Shown here: positions 25,337 to 34,181 of the stretch, one piece after another
Layout of the letters: the number at the start of each line of letters is the position of its first letter
How positions within the stretch are numbered: the first letter of the stretch is position 1
NCBI GenBank assembly: GCA_905182285.1
Contig: CAJJAY010000002.1
Location: 1 to 46,356 of the forward strand
DNA: 46,356 nucleotides
Direction: 5' to 3'
From: an uncultured Amylibacter sp.
GTDB taxonomy: Bacteria; Pseudomonadota; Alphaproteobacteria; Rhodobacterales; Rhodobacteraceae
Position numbers and translations under genes: made by a program
Notes under the pieces: generated by a model
What the model saw: the letters and a program-made list of their open reading frames with translations, nothing else
Told to the model about the DNA's origin: nothing
Databases searched by the model: none

Positions 25337-26473
25337 ATGGCGCAAAAAGATTTAGGATTTCAAAATCAATTTACTCAACCAGTAAATCAGATAATTACTA
25401 TGCTTTTAATAGTCATTGCCGTTTTTGTTGGTGGTTATTTTCTTTACCCAGCTGTATCTCCAATATTTGTTGCCTCACCATACCTTAATAGCTTTATATT
25501 TATTGTATTTTTAGGTGGATTAATTTCTTGTTTCGGCCAGGTAGTATCTCTTGTTAAATCTGTCAGTTGGATTGAAGGCTTTGTAATCGATCGAGTAGGC
25601 CATGATTTGATAAAGCCTCCTGGTTTGATGGCAAGTCTAGCAGCCCTCCTTTCTGATTCTGGAGCTAGACATGCTTTAACATCGACCTCAACAAGATCTA
25701 TATTAGATAGTTCCGCTACGAGGTTAGATGAAGGAAGGGAAATAACTAGATATATTATTAATCTACTAATATTTCTAGGATTGTTAGGAACATTTTATGG
25801 ACTTGCAACAACTGTTCCCGCAGTTGTGGATACAATTAGATCTTTAGCGCCACAAGAAGGCTCAACAGGTCTAGATGTTTTTGCAAAATTAATGACAGGT
25901 CTTGAAGCACAATTGGGTGGAATGGGGACTGCTTTTGGATCTTCGTTACTTGGTTTAGCTGGTTCACTAGTGGTTGGTATTTTAGATTTATTTGCTGGGC
26001 GAGGCCAAAATCGTTTTTATCGTGAGCTAGAAGAATGGTTATCATCAATAACTAAAATCACAATTGGTGGTGATGGTGATGGCAATTTGGCTGGTGCAGG
26101 GCTATTCCAACATGCTAATTCTAATATGGAAAATATGACCAGTCTATTTGCACAGACAGCTGGCCGAATGGATCAACTAGCTGTTTCAATTGAACATATG
26201 GTTCAACATACAGCTTCACTTCATGATGTAAATAATCTTGCATTTCAATCTATCGCTCAGGGCCAACAAAATTTAGTAGATGCAGTTATGAAAATGCAAG
26301 AAGAAGGGGATGGAATTCTTGATGCAGAAACACGAATGCGTTTGAGAAATATGGATACTCAATTATTGCGTATTTTGGAAGAAACAACTGTTGGGCGTCA
26401 AGAAACTAATCAAGAATTGCGTCAAAATATAAATGCACTAACTGATGCTATAAATAACTTGGCAAAGAGTTAA
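25337..26473 (+). CDS. TolQ/ExbB/MotA-like proton-channel subunit
   Basis: A 378-aa inner-membrane protein. Hydrophobic segments lie at about residues 17-37, 49-75, 140-160 and 197-217. The last two carry the family's conserved pore helices: LGLLGTFYGLATTVP and TAFGSSLLGLAGSLVVGILDLF. The 150 residues after the last membrane helix are hydrophilic and helical. Such proteins form pentamers around a dimeric partner and convert proton flow into motion. The partner is the next gene, 3 bases away. There are no flagellar, tolR/tolA/tolB/pal or exbD/tonB genes nearby, so a Mot, Tol or Ton label is not justified. Function unknown. Confidence 0.85.
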   Translation: MAQKDLGFQNQFTQPVNQIITMLLIVIAVFVGGYFLYPAVSPIFVASPYLNSFIFIVFLGGLISCFGQVVSLVKSVSWIEGFVIDRVGHDLIKPPGLMASLAALLSDSGARHALTSTSTRSILDSSATRLDEGREITRYIINLLIFLGLLGTFYGLATTVPAVVDTIRSLAPQEGSTGLDVFAKLMTGLEAQLGGMGTAFGSSLLGLAGSLVVGILDLFAGRGQNRFYRELEEWLSSITKITIGGDGDGNLAGAGLFQHANSNMENMTSLFAQTAGRMDQLAVSIEHMVQHTASLHDVNNLAFQSIAQGQQNLVDAVMKMQEEGDGILDAETRMRLRNMDTQLLRILEETTVGRQETNQELRQNINALTDAINNLAKS

Positions 26474-26476
26474 TAA

Positions 26477-28687
26477 ATGGCATTAAAGCGACCAGGATCA
26501 AGATTTGAAGCTAGTATATGGCCTGGTTTTGTTGATGCTATGACTGCATTGTTGTTAATATTATTTTTTGTTATTTCGATCTTTATGATTGTTCAATTTA
26601 CCTTGCGTGAAACAATTACAGATCAAGATCTAGAACTTGATGATTTATCTTCTCAGATTGAACAACAAGATTTAGAGCTAAATGATTTATCTACTTTGAT
26701 AGGAAATAAGGAAGATGAATTGAAAAAATTATCTACTGAGATTTTATCAAAAGAAAAAAGATTAGATAATCTAACTTCAGAAATTTCTGAAAAAGATTTA
26801 AAGCTTAATAGTCTTTCATCTATAGTAACAGAACAAGATTTAGAATTGGATGATCTATCATTACAATTAAGTGATCTTGCAAGTGCACTAGGACTAGAAA
26901 GATTGCGTGCAAATGGCATTGAAGAAGATCTTGGAAAAACCAAAGATATACTTAATGAAGCTGAGGATCAAATTTCATTACATCTTGCAACAATTTCAAA
27001 TTTAACAAAAAAATCTAGCATACAAATAGAAAAGATTGATGGTTATAAACTTCAGATTGATAGTTTATTATCAGATAAGCTCCAGCTTGAAAATTTCAAT
27101 CAAGATTTAGCCATTAATAAATCTGCGCTTGAATTGCAAATTGCTGGTTTATTATTAGCAAAGTCAAAATTAGAAGCTAAAAATATTGATACAATAAATA
27201 AGAAAAAAGCAATTGAGTTGGCGCTAGTACGTGCTCGAAATGAAATAAATGAACGAGAAGAAGTTGCAAGATTGGCGGCAGCTAAACGTGAAGCATTAGA
27301 ATTGTTAATTGTAAAGCTCCAGAATGAAGGAGAATTGCGGGCTGAAGAAATAACATCAATTAGAAAAGTATTGTCTGAGACTGAAAAAACACGCCTTGTT
27401 GAACAAGCTGCTGCAGAAAATTTAAAACAAAAATTAAAATCAACAAGTGATGAATTAACGTCTTTATTATTTGCCAATTCAAAATTAGAAGCTGAAAATA
27501 GTAATACCTTAAATGAAAAAAATGTTATTGAGTTGGCATTGGCAAGTGCTCGAAATGAAATAAACCAACAAGTAGAAAGTGCAAGATTGGCAGCAGCTAA
27601 ACGTGAAGCACTAGAATTGTTGATTGTAAAACTTCAAAATGAAAGCAAGCTACAATTAGCAGAAGAATCTTCAATATCTGAAACTTTAACTGAAACAGAA
27701 AAAAGACGCTTAGCTGAGGCTGCCGCTGCAGAGCTTTTAAGGGAAAAATTAAAAAATGCTAATACTGAGTTAACTGCCATGTCACTTGCTCTTGAGGCTG
27801 AACGTAAAGAAGCTGAAATTACTTTAACAAAAATTGCTGCGGCCAATGCGCTAGAAAAATCTCTTAAAATTGATTTAAGTAAGAGCTTTACTGAGGTAGA
27901 GCGTCAAGCTGCTTTAATTGCTGAAGCTAATTCACTCCTTGAAAAAGAAAAGGACATATCAATTACGGCGCAAAGAAAGCTTGCATTATTAAACACACAA
28001 ACTTCTCAACTTCGAAATCAACTAAATGAATTACAAGGTTTGCTAGATGAGTCCAAAGAAGCAGATTCAAAAGCTCAGATACAACTAAAGTCATTGGGTA
28101 CAGATTTGAATTTGGCTCTAGCTCGTGTTGCTGCTGAGCAAAGAAAAGTTGCGGCAGAGCAAAAGAAAATTGCTGAATTGGAAGCTAAAGAAAAGCTAAG
28201 ATTTGCCGAAGAAGCAAAAGATTTAAGAAAATTTAGGTCTCAATTTTTTGGTGAATTGCGAAAAGTAATGGAAGGCCAAGAAGGAGTTCGAATAGTAGGC
28301 GATCGATTTGTATTTTCATCTGAGGTTTTGTTCTCTGTAGGGTCAGCTAACCTTGGATCTTTAGGCAAAACTGAAATAAATAAAGTTGCAAAGATTATTA
28401 ATCAAATTGCAGGTGAAATTCCTGATGGTATAGATTGGATTTTACGCGTCGATGGTCATACTGACCGAATTCCATTCAGTGGCTTTGGAAAAGACTACAA
28501 AGATAATTGGGAACTTAGCCAAGCTCGCGCTTTATCAGTTGTTCGCTATTTGATGGATGATTTAAAAATTCCTGCAAATCGTTTAGCTGCAAACGGATTT
28601 GGTGAATTTCAACCAATTGATGACAGGGACACACCTGAAGCTTATAAAACCAATAGAAGAATTGAGCTGAAGTTTACAGAAAAATAA
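26477..28687 (+). CDS. MotB/OmpA-like peptidoglycan-binding protein with very long coiled coil
   Basis: A 736-aa protein: short cytoplasmic start, one membrane helix (about 22-44) with an aspartate just before it (D20 in WPGFVDAMTALLLIL, like the proton-carrying Asp of MotB), a coiled coil of over 500 residues (about 48-600), and a C-terminal OmpA domain (about 610-736) with VDGHTDRIPFSG and NWELSQARALSVVRYL. The OmpA domain should grip peptidoglycan. The coiled coil holds six 14-residue repeats and a 105-residue duplication. MotB itself is about 300 residues, so the stalk is far longer. It forms a two-gene unit with the TolQ/MotA-like protein. Similar pairs occur in other alphaproteobacteria, often named MotB-like; the function is not established. 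Confidence 0.85.
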   Translation: MALKRPGSRFEASIWPGFVDAMTALLLILFFVISIFMIVQFTLRETITDQDLELDDLSSQIEQQDLELNDLSTLIGNKEDELKKLSTEILSKEKRLDNLTSEISEKDLKLNSLSSIVTEQDLELDDLSLQLSDLASALGLERLRANGIEEDLGKTKDILNEAEDQISLHLATISNLTKKSSIQIEKIDGYKLQIDSLLSDKLQLENFNQDLAINKSALELQIAGLLLAKSKLEAKNIDTINKKKAIELALVRARNEINEREEVARLAAAKREALELLIVKLQNEGELRAEEITSIRKVLSETEKTRLVEQAAAENLKQKLKSTSDELTSLLFANSKLEAENSNTLNEKNVIELALASARNEINQQVESARLAAAKREALELLIVKLQNESKLQLAEESSISETLTETEKRRLAEAAAAELLREKLKNANTELTAMSLALEAERKEAEITLTKIAAANALEKSLKIDLSKSFTEVERQAALIAEANSLLEKEKDISITAQRKLALLNTQTSQLRNQLNELQGLLDESKEADSKAQIQLKSLGTDLNLALARVAAEQRKVAAEQKKIAELEAKEKLRFAEEAKDLRKFRSQFFGELRKVMEGQEGVRIVGDRFVFSSEVLFSVGSANLGSLGKTEINKVAKIINQIAGEIPDGIDWILRVDGHTDRIPFSGFGKDYKDNWELSQARALSVVRYLMDDLKIPANRLAANGFGEFQPIDDRDTPEAYKTNRRIELKFTEK
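26627..26878 (+). repeat. Six tandem 14-residue coiled-coil repeats within the MotB/OmpA-like gene
   Basis: Residues 51-134 are six consecutive 14-residue units of the type DLELDDLSSQIEQQ, DLELNDLSTLIGNK and so on to DLELDDLSLQLSDL. Each is two heptads, so the register is kept. They follow directly after the membrane helix. Confidence 0.8.
27158..27787 (+). repeat. Two-copy 315-bp (105-residue) tandem duplication within the MotB/OmpA-like gene
   Basis: Copy one (about 27158-27472) and copy two (about 27473-27787) encode matching segments: SKLEAKNIDT/SKLEAENSNT, then ARNEINEREEVARLAAAKRE/ARNEINQQVESARLAAAKRE, and ALELLIVKLQNE in both. The period of 315 bases is 15 heptads, so the duplication lengthens the stalk without breaking the coiled-coil register. 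Boundaries are approximate. Confidence 0.8.
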
Positions 28688-28729
28688 ATAATTTATTTAT
28701 TTCAGCCCAATTTAAACTGATTTTGCTAA

Positions 28730-31045
28730 TTATTTAGCCGTTAGGAGAGGGGGTTTTCTTTTAGTTATTTGCCGAGCTTCTGGAGATATTAATTCAAGAT
28801 CCAATTTATCATTTTTTAAATGTACTTTTACTAATCCACCCTTAGACAGTTTTCCAAATAAAAGTTCTTCTGCTAGTGGTTTTTTTAAATGTTCTTGAAT
28901 CACTCTTGCTAACGGTCTTGCCCCCATTTTATCATCATATCCTTTATCTGCCAACCAATCTGCCGCATCTGATGATAGTTCAAACGTTACATTTCTATCC
29001 ATTAACTGGGCTTCTAATTGTAGAACAAATTTATCAACAACTTTAACTATGACATCTTTTGAGAGGGGCGCAAAACTTATTGTTGCATCTAGCCTATTTC
29101 GAAATTCTGGAGAAAATGTGCGCTCAATTGCTGCTGTATCTTCGCCTTCTCTTCTGTCACGACCAAAGCCAATGGCTTCTTTAGATTGTTCGGTTGCTCC
29201 AGCATTTGATGTCATTATAAGTATTACATTTCTGAAATCAGTCGCACGGCCATTGTGATCGGTTAACTTCCCGTGATCCATAACTTGAAGTAAGATATTA
29301 AATACATCTGGGTGAGCTTTTTCAATTTCATCTAAAAGTAATACGCAGTGTGGATTTTGATCTACACCATCAGTTAATAATCCGCCTTGGTCAAAACCTA
29401 CATAGCCTGGAGGAGCTCCTATTAACCTACTTATTGCATGCTTTTCCATGTATTCAGACATATCAAACCTAATAAGTTCTACACCTAAAGTATCTGCAAG
29501 CTGTTTCGCTACTTCAGTTTTACCCACACCAGTTGGGCCAGCAAATAAATAATTTCCTATAGGTTTTTCTGGCTCACGAAGCCCTGCACGTGCGAGCTTT
29601 ATTGCAGATGCTAGTGCATCAATCGCTGGGTCTTGTCCAAATACTACACGTTTTAAAGATGCATCTAGCTCACGAAGTAATTCAGCATCATCTCGAGATA
29701 TGTTCTTTGCAGGAATTCTTGCTAGTTTTGCTATAACATCTTCTATTTCTTTAACGCCTAGAGATTTTCTCCGTTTTGATGCAACAACTAAACGTTGTGA
29801 TGCGCCTGCCTCGTCAATTACATCAATTGCTTTATCTGGTAATTTCCGGTCATGTATATACCTTGCTGATAGTTCAACAGCAGTTTTAATAGCATCTAAA
29901 GAATATTTCACATCGTGGTGTTCTTCAAAACGTGATTTCAAACCTTTTAAGATATTAATTGTATCTTCAATATTTGGCTCAATTACATCAACCTTCTGAA
30001 ACCTTCGCGCTAGGGCTCGATCTTTTTCAAAATGTTGTCGATATTCTTTATAAGTAGTTGACCCCATACAACGCAGCTTCCCACCTTGAAGTGCGGGTTT
30101 TAATAAATTTGAAGCATCCATAGCACCTCCAGATGTGGCGCCAGCACCAATAATGGTGTGTATTTCGTCAATAAATAATACTGCATCTGGATGATCTTCT
30201 AGTTCTGTCATTACTGCTTTTAAACGCTCTTCAAAATCACCACGATATTTAGTACCAGCTAATAATGATCCCATGTCTAATGAGTAAATTGTTGTTTCAG
30301 ATAATATTTCAGGAGTCTCTCCTGAAATAATTTTAACAGCTAATCCCTCAGCAATTGCTGTTTTTCCAACTCCAGGATCACCGACTAAAATTGGATTATT
30401 TTTACGCCTACGGCATAATATTTGTATGCACCTCTCCACCTCATGACTACGGCCAATTAATGGATCAATATTTCCTTCAGCAGCTTGCATATTTAAATCA
30501 ATACAGTATTTTGAAAGTGCCGTTTCTTCAGCTTCGGCTGTTTCTTCTTCACTATCATTAAACTCTTCAGAACCAGTTACTTCTCTTGGTTCGTTCATTG
30601 AAGGATCTTTTGCAACACCATGTGCGATAAAATTAACAGCGTCATATCGCGTCATTTCTTGCTCTTGCAAGAAATAAGCAGCGTGACTTTCTCTCTCAGC
30701 AAAAATAGCTACTAATACATTTGCGCCTGTAACTTCTTGTTTGCTTGAGCTTTGAACATGTATAACTGATCTTTGAATTACGCGTTGAAAAGCAGTTGTT
30801 GGAGTTGCGTCAACGCCTTCTAAATTTGTAACTAAACTGTCCAGTTCGTTTTCTAAAAAATGAGTAAGTTTTGCACGAAGTTCATCAAGCGACACTTCAC
30901 ATGCCCGCATTACACGACTTGCATTTGGCTCGTCAATTAATGCTAAAAGTAAATGTTCAAGAGTAGCCAGTTCGTGATTCCGTTGTGTTGCATATGCTAA
31001 AGATGCATGAATAGCGTTTTCTAGGCTGCTTGAGAATGTTGGCAT
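28730..31045 (-). CDS. clpA: ATP-dependent Clp protease ATP-binding subunit ClpA
   Basis: A 771-aa AAA+ unfoldase that feeds substrates to ClpP. There is a Clp N-domain (1-145), a first AAA module with GDPGVGKTAIAEG (near residue 222), a second with GPTGVGKTEVAKQ (near 503), and the ClpP-docking IGF loop in EAIGFGRDRR (near 625). No ClpB-type coiled-coil middle domain is present, which separates it from ClpB. The start has AAAGGT upstream. clpS, often directly upstream of clpA, is not in the 159 bases between clpA and gloB. The gene is convergent with the MotB/OmpA-like gene. Confidence 0.95.
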   Translation of the reverse strand: MPTFSSSLENAIHASLAYATQRNHELATLEHLLLALIDEPNASRVMRACEVSLDELRAKLTHFLENELDSLVTNLEGVDATPTTAFQRVIQRSVIHVQSSSKQEVTGANVLVAIFAERESHAAYFLQEQEMTRYDAVNFIAHGVAKDPSMNEPREVTGSEEFNDSEEETAEAEETALSKYCIDLNMQAAEGNIDPLIGRSHEVERCIQILCRRRKNNPILVGDPGVGKTAIAEGLAVKIISGETPEILSETTIYSLDMGSLLAGTKYRGDFEERLKAVMTELEDHPDAVLFIDEIHTIIGAGATSGGAMDASNLLKPALQGGKLRCMGSTTYKEYRQHFEKDRALARRFQKVDVIEPNIEDTINILKGLKSRFEEHHDVKYSLDAIKTAVELSARYIHDRKLPDKAIDVIDEAGASQRLVVASKRRKSLGVKEIEDVIAKLARIPAKNISRDDAELLRELDASLKRVVFGQDPAIDALASAIKLARAGLREPEKPIGNYLFAGPTGVGKTEVAKQLADTLGVELIRFDMSEYMEKHAISRLIGAPPGYVGFDQGGLLTDGVDQNPHCVLLLDEIEKAHPDVFNILLQVMDHGKLTDHNGRATDFRNVILIMTSNAGATEQSKEAIGFGRDRREGEDTAAIERTFSPEFRNRLDATISFAPLSKDVIVKVVDKFVLQLEAQLMDRNVTFELSSDAADWLADKGYDDKMGARPLARVIQEHLKKPLAEELLFGKLSKGGLVKVHLKNDKLDLELISPEARQITKRKPPLLTAK

Positions 31046-31204
31046 TGATAATTACCTTTCAGGCGTACATTGTTTTCTTTTGTATTATGTAGTGCATTAA
31101 TTATAGATTTCGCTCTATTTTTAGAATCTTCAAGCCAAAAGTGATATTTTTTTTAAATTAATGCTTAATAAATATGAAATTATAGCATATTTGCCTCTTT
31201 GACT

Positions 31205-31972
31205 TTAAAAGTTGTCTTTTTGAATGCGCAGTTCCCGGAAAACTTCCTCATCTGTATTATTTTTCATATTTAAATTGGCTTTGAATTCTGGAAGTGATGC
31301 ACGAAGAAATGGATTTGTTTCCAGCTCTAGCTCAAGAGATGTTGGCACTGTAAAAAGTTCATTTTTTAATAAAGTTTGAATTTCCTTCTCGCGAAGTATT
31401 AAACGTTCATTTTTAGGATCAACACTTAAAGCAAACTTAGCATTTGATATAGAATATTCATGACCAGAAAAAATCATTGTTTCTGGAGGTAATTGTAAAA
31501 ACATTTTCAATGTTTTCCACATTATTTTGTGTGAACCTTCAAATAATCGCCCACAGCCCAATGACATTAAGCTATCACCTGTAAAAATTTTATTATCATT
31601 TCTAAAGTAATAAGAAATATGGCCGATAGTGTGGCCAGGTGTATCTAAGATTTGTGCCTTTTCATTTCCTACTGAAATTATATCTTCTTCAGCAACTGAG
31701 AAATCAAGCTTTGGAAGACGATGAGCATCTGATTTCGCTCCTGTCACTTTTGCACCAGTTAAACTTCTCAAACGATCTACACCATCTATATGATCTGAAT
31801 GGTGATGAGTAATCAATATTGAGTCTAAGTCCCAATTTAACTCTTTCAAGGCGTTAAAAACTGGGTCTGCTTCAGGTACGTCAACAACTGCTGTATGGCC
31901 AGTTTGAGAACATTTAATTAGGTATGCATAATTATCTCTAAGGCAGGGTACAATTATAACAGAAAGAGGCAT
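31205..31972 (-). CDS. gloB: Hydroxyacylglutathione hydrolase (glyoxalase II)
   Basis: A 255-aa metallo-beta-lactamase-fold enzyme that hydrolyses S-lactoylglutathione, the second step of methylglyoxal detoxification. The binuclear metal motif is THHHSDHIDG (near residue 55); further ligands lie in DTPGHTIGHISYY, TGDSLMSLGCGRLFEG and FSGHEYS. The length is that of the family. It is divergent from a methyltransferase gene, 89 bases away, a pairing I recall from other alphaproteobacteria. Confidence 0.93.
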   Translation of the reverse strand: MPLSVIIVPCLRDNYAYLIKCSQTGHTAVVDVPEADPVFNALKELNWDLDSILITHHHSDHIDGVDRLRSLTGAKVTGAKSDAHRLPKLDFSVAEEDIISVGNEKAQILDTPGHTIGHISYYFRNDNKIFTGDSLMSLGCGRLFEGSHKIMWKTLKMFLQLPPETMIFSGHEYSISNAKFALSVDPKNERLILREKEIQTLLKNELFTVPTSLELELETNPFLRASLPEFKANLNMKNNTDEEVFRELRIQKDNF

Positions 31973-32061
31973 AGTAATGTTTCCATAAATTTGTTTAATA
32001 TGTTTAATAATTGCAGAAATTTAAGTTAACTTGAAGTAAAGAATTTAAATATAAGGTAAAA

Positions 32062-32838
32062 ATGCATTTAGATGTGATTGATCTTCGTAAGTTTTATTAT
32101 CGAACTAAACTAGGTCGAATAGTTCAACGTGCCTTGCGAGATAATGTTGAACGCTTATTCGGTGATACAAAAGGACAAACAGTTGTTGGCTATGGTTTTG
32201 CAGCACCAATGTTGCGGCCATTTTTAAAATCATCAAGACGCGTTATTTGTTTAATGCCAGGTCAACAAGGAGTGATGCCATGGCCCGAAGGGCAATTAAA
32301 CCGTTCCGTATTAACTCCAGAGATAAGCTGGCCACTAGCAAATGGTATAGTTGATAAAATGGTAATATTACATGGCCTTGAAACGAGTAATAACCAAAAT
32401 GGATTATTAGAAGAAATTTGGCGTGTTTTAGGACCAGGTGGACGTGTGTTAATTATAGTTCCAAATAGATCTGGCCTATGGGCTCGTAGTGAAAAAACGC
32501 CATTTGGATATGGACAGCCATATAGTATAAGCCAATTAGAAACTCAACTTAGGATTCATAAGTTTTCTGTTGAAAGGCATATGTCAGCAATGTTTTTTCC
32601 ACCAAGTCACAAACCGTTTTGGTTGCGAGTATCAAAATATTTAGAAGGTGTTGGCCTCAAAGGTGTTATACCTTTGGCTTCTGGAGTGGTCATTGTTGAG
32701 GCTTCGAAACAAATATATGCTCGCCCTAAAACTGGGCTTGGTGCAACTGTAAAGAATCCTTTAGGTGGCGTGTTGCGTGGAATAAAAACTCCAGCTGGTA
32801 AACCTATTAAAGGCTATAGGCCTCAGAATAAATCCTGA
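32062..32838 (+). CDS. Class I SAM-dependent methyltransferase, substrate unknown
   Basis: A 258-aa protein. The fold shows as a divergent SAM-binding loop (VVGYGFAAPMLRPFL, near residue 35) and the post-core segment LLEEIWRVLGPGGRVLIIVPN (about 112-135), typical of methyltransferase domain 11 proteins. The glycine-rich loop is not the usual GxGxG. Genes of this kind often sit divergently beside gloB in alphaproteobacteria, but no substrate is known to me. The C-terminal 40 residues are basic. It has an AAGG ribosome-binding site and overlaps the convergent M16-family gene by 16 bases. Confidence 0.8.
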   Translation: MHLDVIDLRKFYYRTKLGRIVQRALRDNVERLFGDTKGQTVVGYGFAAPMLRPFLKSSRRVICLMPGQQGVMPWPEGQLNRSVLTPEISWPLANGIVDKMVILHGLETSNNQNGLLEEIWRVLGPGGRVLIIVPNRSGLWARSEKTPFGYGQPYSISQLETQLRIHKFSVERHMSAMFFPPSHKPFWLRVSKYLEGVGLKGVIPLASGVVIVEASKQIYARPKTGLGATVKNPLGGVLRGIKTPAGKPIKGYRPQNKS

Positions 32839-34181
32839 GCAACTGAAAGTTTTTTTAAGCAAAATTCTATGGGCTGGTTCTTAGGAAGCTGGCAATAAAA
32901 TTTATTATTATCTTTAATTTTAGAGTTAATTTTTCCACCAATAATTATCGAAATTAATTTCGATGGTTCAGGTAGTATTTCTTTTGCCATGATGTTTATT
33001 TCTGGCAAAGATAATTCAAAACTAGCGTCTATTAATTTGAGATTTATAAATGTGTCAGGAGGTTTATTTGGATGTAATTCTAAATATCGTTTAACTAGCC
33101 AGTTAGGTTTTCGACGTAGATTTGAGATTAACTCGTTTATCATTGTGTTGTATGAATTTTTCATTCCCTTCTCAGTATTCAAACCTAATCGTGTGTTATT
33201 ATAAATATCAAAAATGAGATCATAAATCTCACTCCATTTTTCGGAAGCTACTGTTGCTGATAAACCTGTTAATGCAAGTTGATCACTAATTTGGGTAAAA
33301 TGTGACCTGGGATCATAAGATGCGCGTTTTTCTTGACGTATAATTCTGAACATTTCTGAACCTGCGCCATAGCCCATGTATTTAAATAATGTGTTTGCCT
33401 CAGCTTGATGGGATAACGTTTTAAATTTTTGTACAGTCCCAGCAAAAATTAGTGTTTCACTAGATTTTTCATCAGCTAAATGAATTATACCATTTGGGAG
33501 ATCAAAAAAAGGTTTTACAGGCTCGTTATTTAGGATTGCATCATAATTCGTTAAACCTTTAAGTAAAATATTTGGAACTTCTTCAAAATCAAAATCTTTA
33601 GCATTTAAAATTATTTGATTTGGTCTGCGTGAAATTTCTAAATTGATCATATCTTTTTCTAAGGCTTTAACTGTACCAGTATATAAGACATAATTAATCA
33701 ACTCACTTTCAACAAGCTCGGGAGTGCGAAGTTGAGTTGAGGAGATATTTCTATAGGAATGATTTTTTCTTTTAAGCCAAATATTATTAATTACATTATT
33801 TTGAAGAATTTCATTGGCATGCTGTGCTGCAATCTTAAAATTTTCTTTTGGAGACTGTACAGTTAAAATTAGATGTTTTGGTGTAGCTTCAATAGAGAAA
33901 TTTATATCATTTATTATTCTAAAATCTATTATTTCACGAACTGATTTATTGCCAATTGGACCACTAATTTTTGCAGCCAGAAACGCTTGTAGTTTTCTAC
34001 TTTGTTCTTTTGTTTGAGTATTTAATGTCCAAACTAAAGAAGCGGCTGCAATATTATTATTTAAACTTGCAAATTCTGTAACGTACGAAATTTCATCATT
34101 TATTTGCTCATCAGCAAAAACGGAAGTAACTGAAAAATAAATCCCAATTAATATAAAAATGATTTTTTTATTGGACATCAT
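32823..34181 (-). CDS. M16 peptidase-family protein without the zinc motif
   Basis: A 452-aa exported protein with a signal peptide (residues 1-23, ending SVFA). It resembles the non-catalytic partner of two-gene M16B systems: no HxxEH motif anywhere, but the M16 C-terminal features GLSATVASEKWSEIYDLIF and a glycine-rich YMGYGAGSEMFRIIRQEKRASYD stretch corresponding to the usual 'GxxSRLFxxLRExxGLaY' segment. By analogy with mitochondrial processing peptidase it would pair with the catalytic protein encoded just upstream; the genes overlap by 4 bases. It would be periplasmic. Substrate unknown. Confidence 0.8.
   Translation of the reverse strand: MMSNKKIIFILIGIYFSVTSVFADEQINDEISYVTEFASLNNNIAAASLVWTLNTQTKEQSRKLQAFLAAKISGPIGNKSVREIIDFRIINDINFSIEATPKHLILTVQSPKENFKIAAQHANEILQNNVINNIWLKRKNHSYRNISSTQLRTPELVESELINYVLYTGTVKALEKDMINLEISRRPNQIILNAKDFDFEEVPNILLKGLTNYDAILNNEPVKPFFDLPNGIIHLADEKSSETLIFAGTVQKFKTLSHQAEANTLFKYMGYGAGSEMFRIIRQEKRASYDPRSHFTQISDQLALTGLSATVASEKWSEIYDLIFDIYNNTRLGLNTEKGMKNSYNTMINELISNLRRKPNWLVKRYLELHPNKPPDTFINLKLIDASFELSLPEINIMAKEILPEPSKLISIIIGGKINSKIKDNNKFYCQLPKNQPIEFCLKKLSVAQDLF

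Noticed and set aside
25337-28687. A Zorya anti-phage system (ZorAB)
   Set aside because: The A/B pair has the right general fold, but no ZorC/ZorD or ZorE gene is adjacent, the A subunit lacks the long tail, and the neighbours are core genes.
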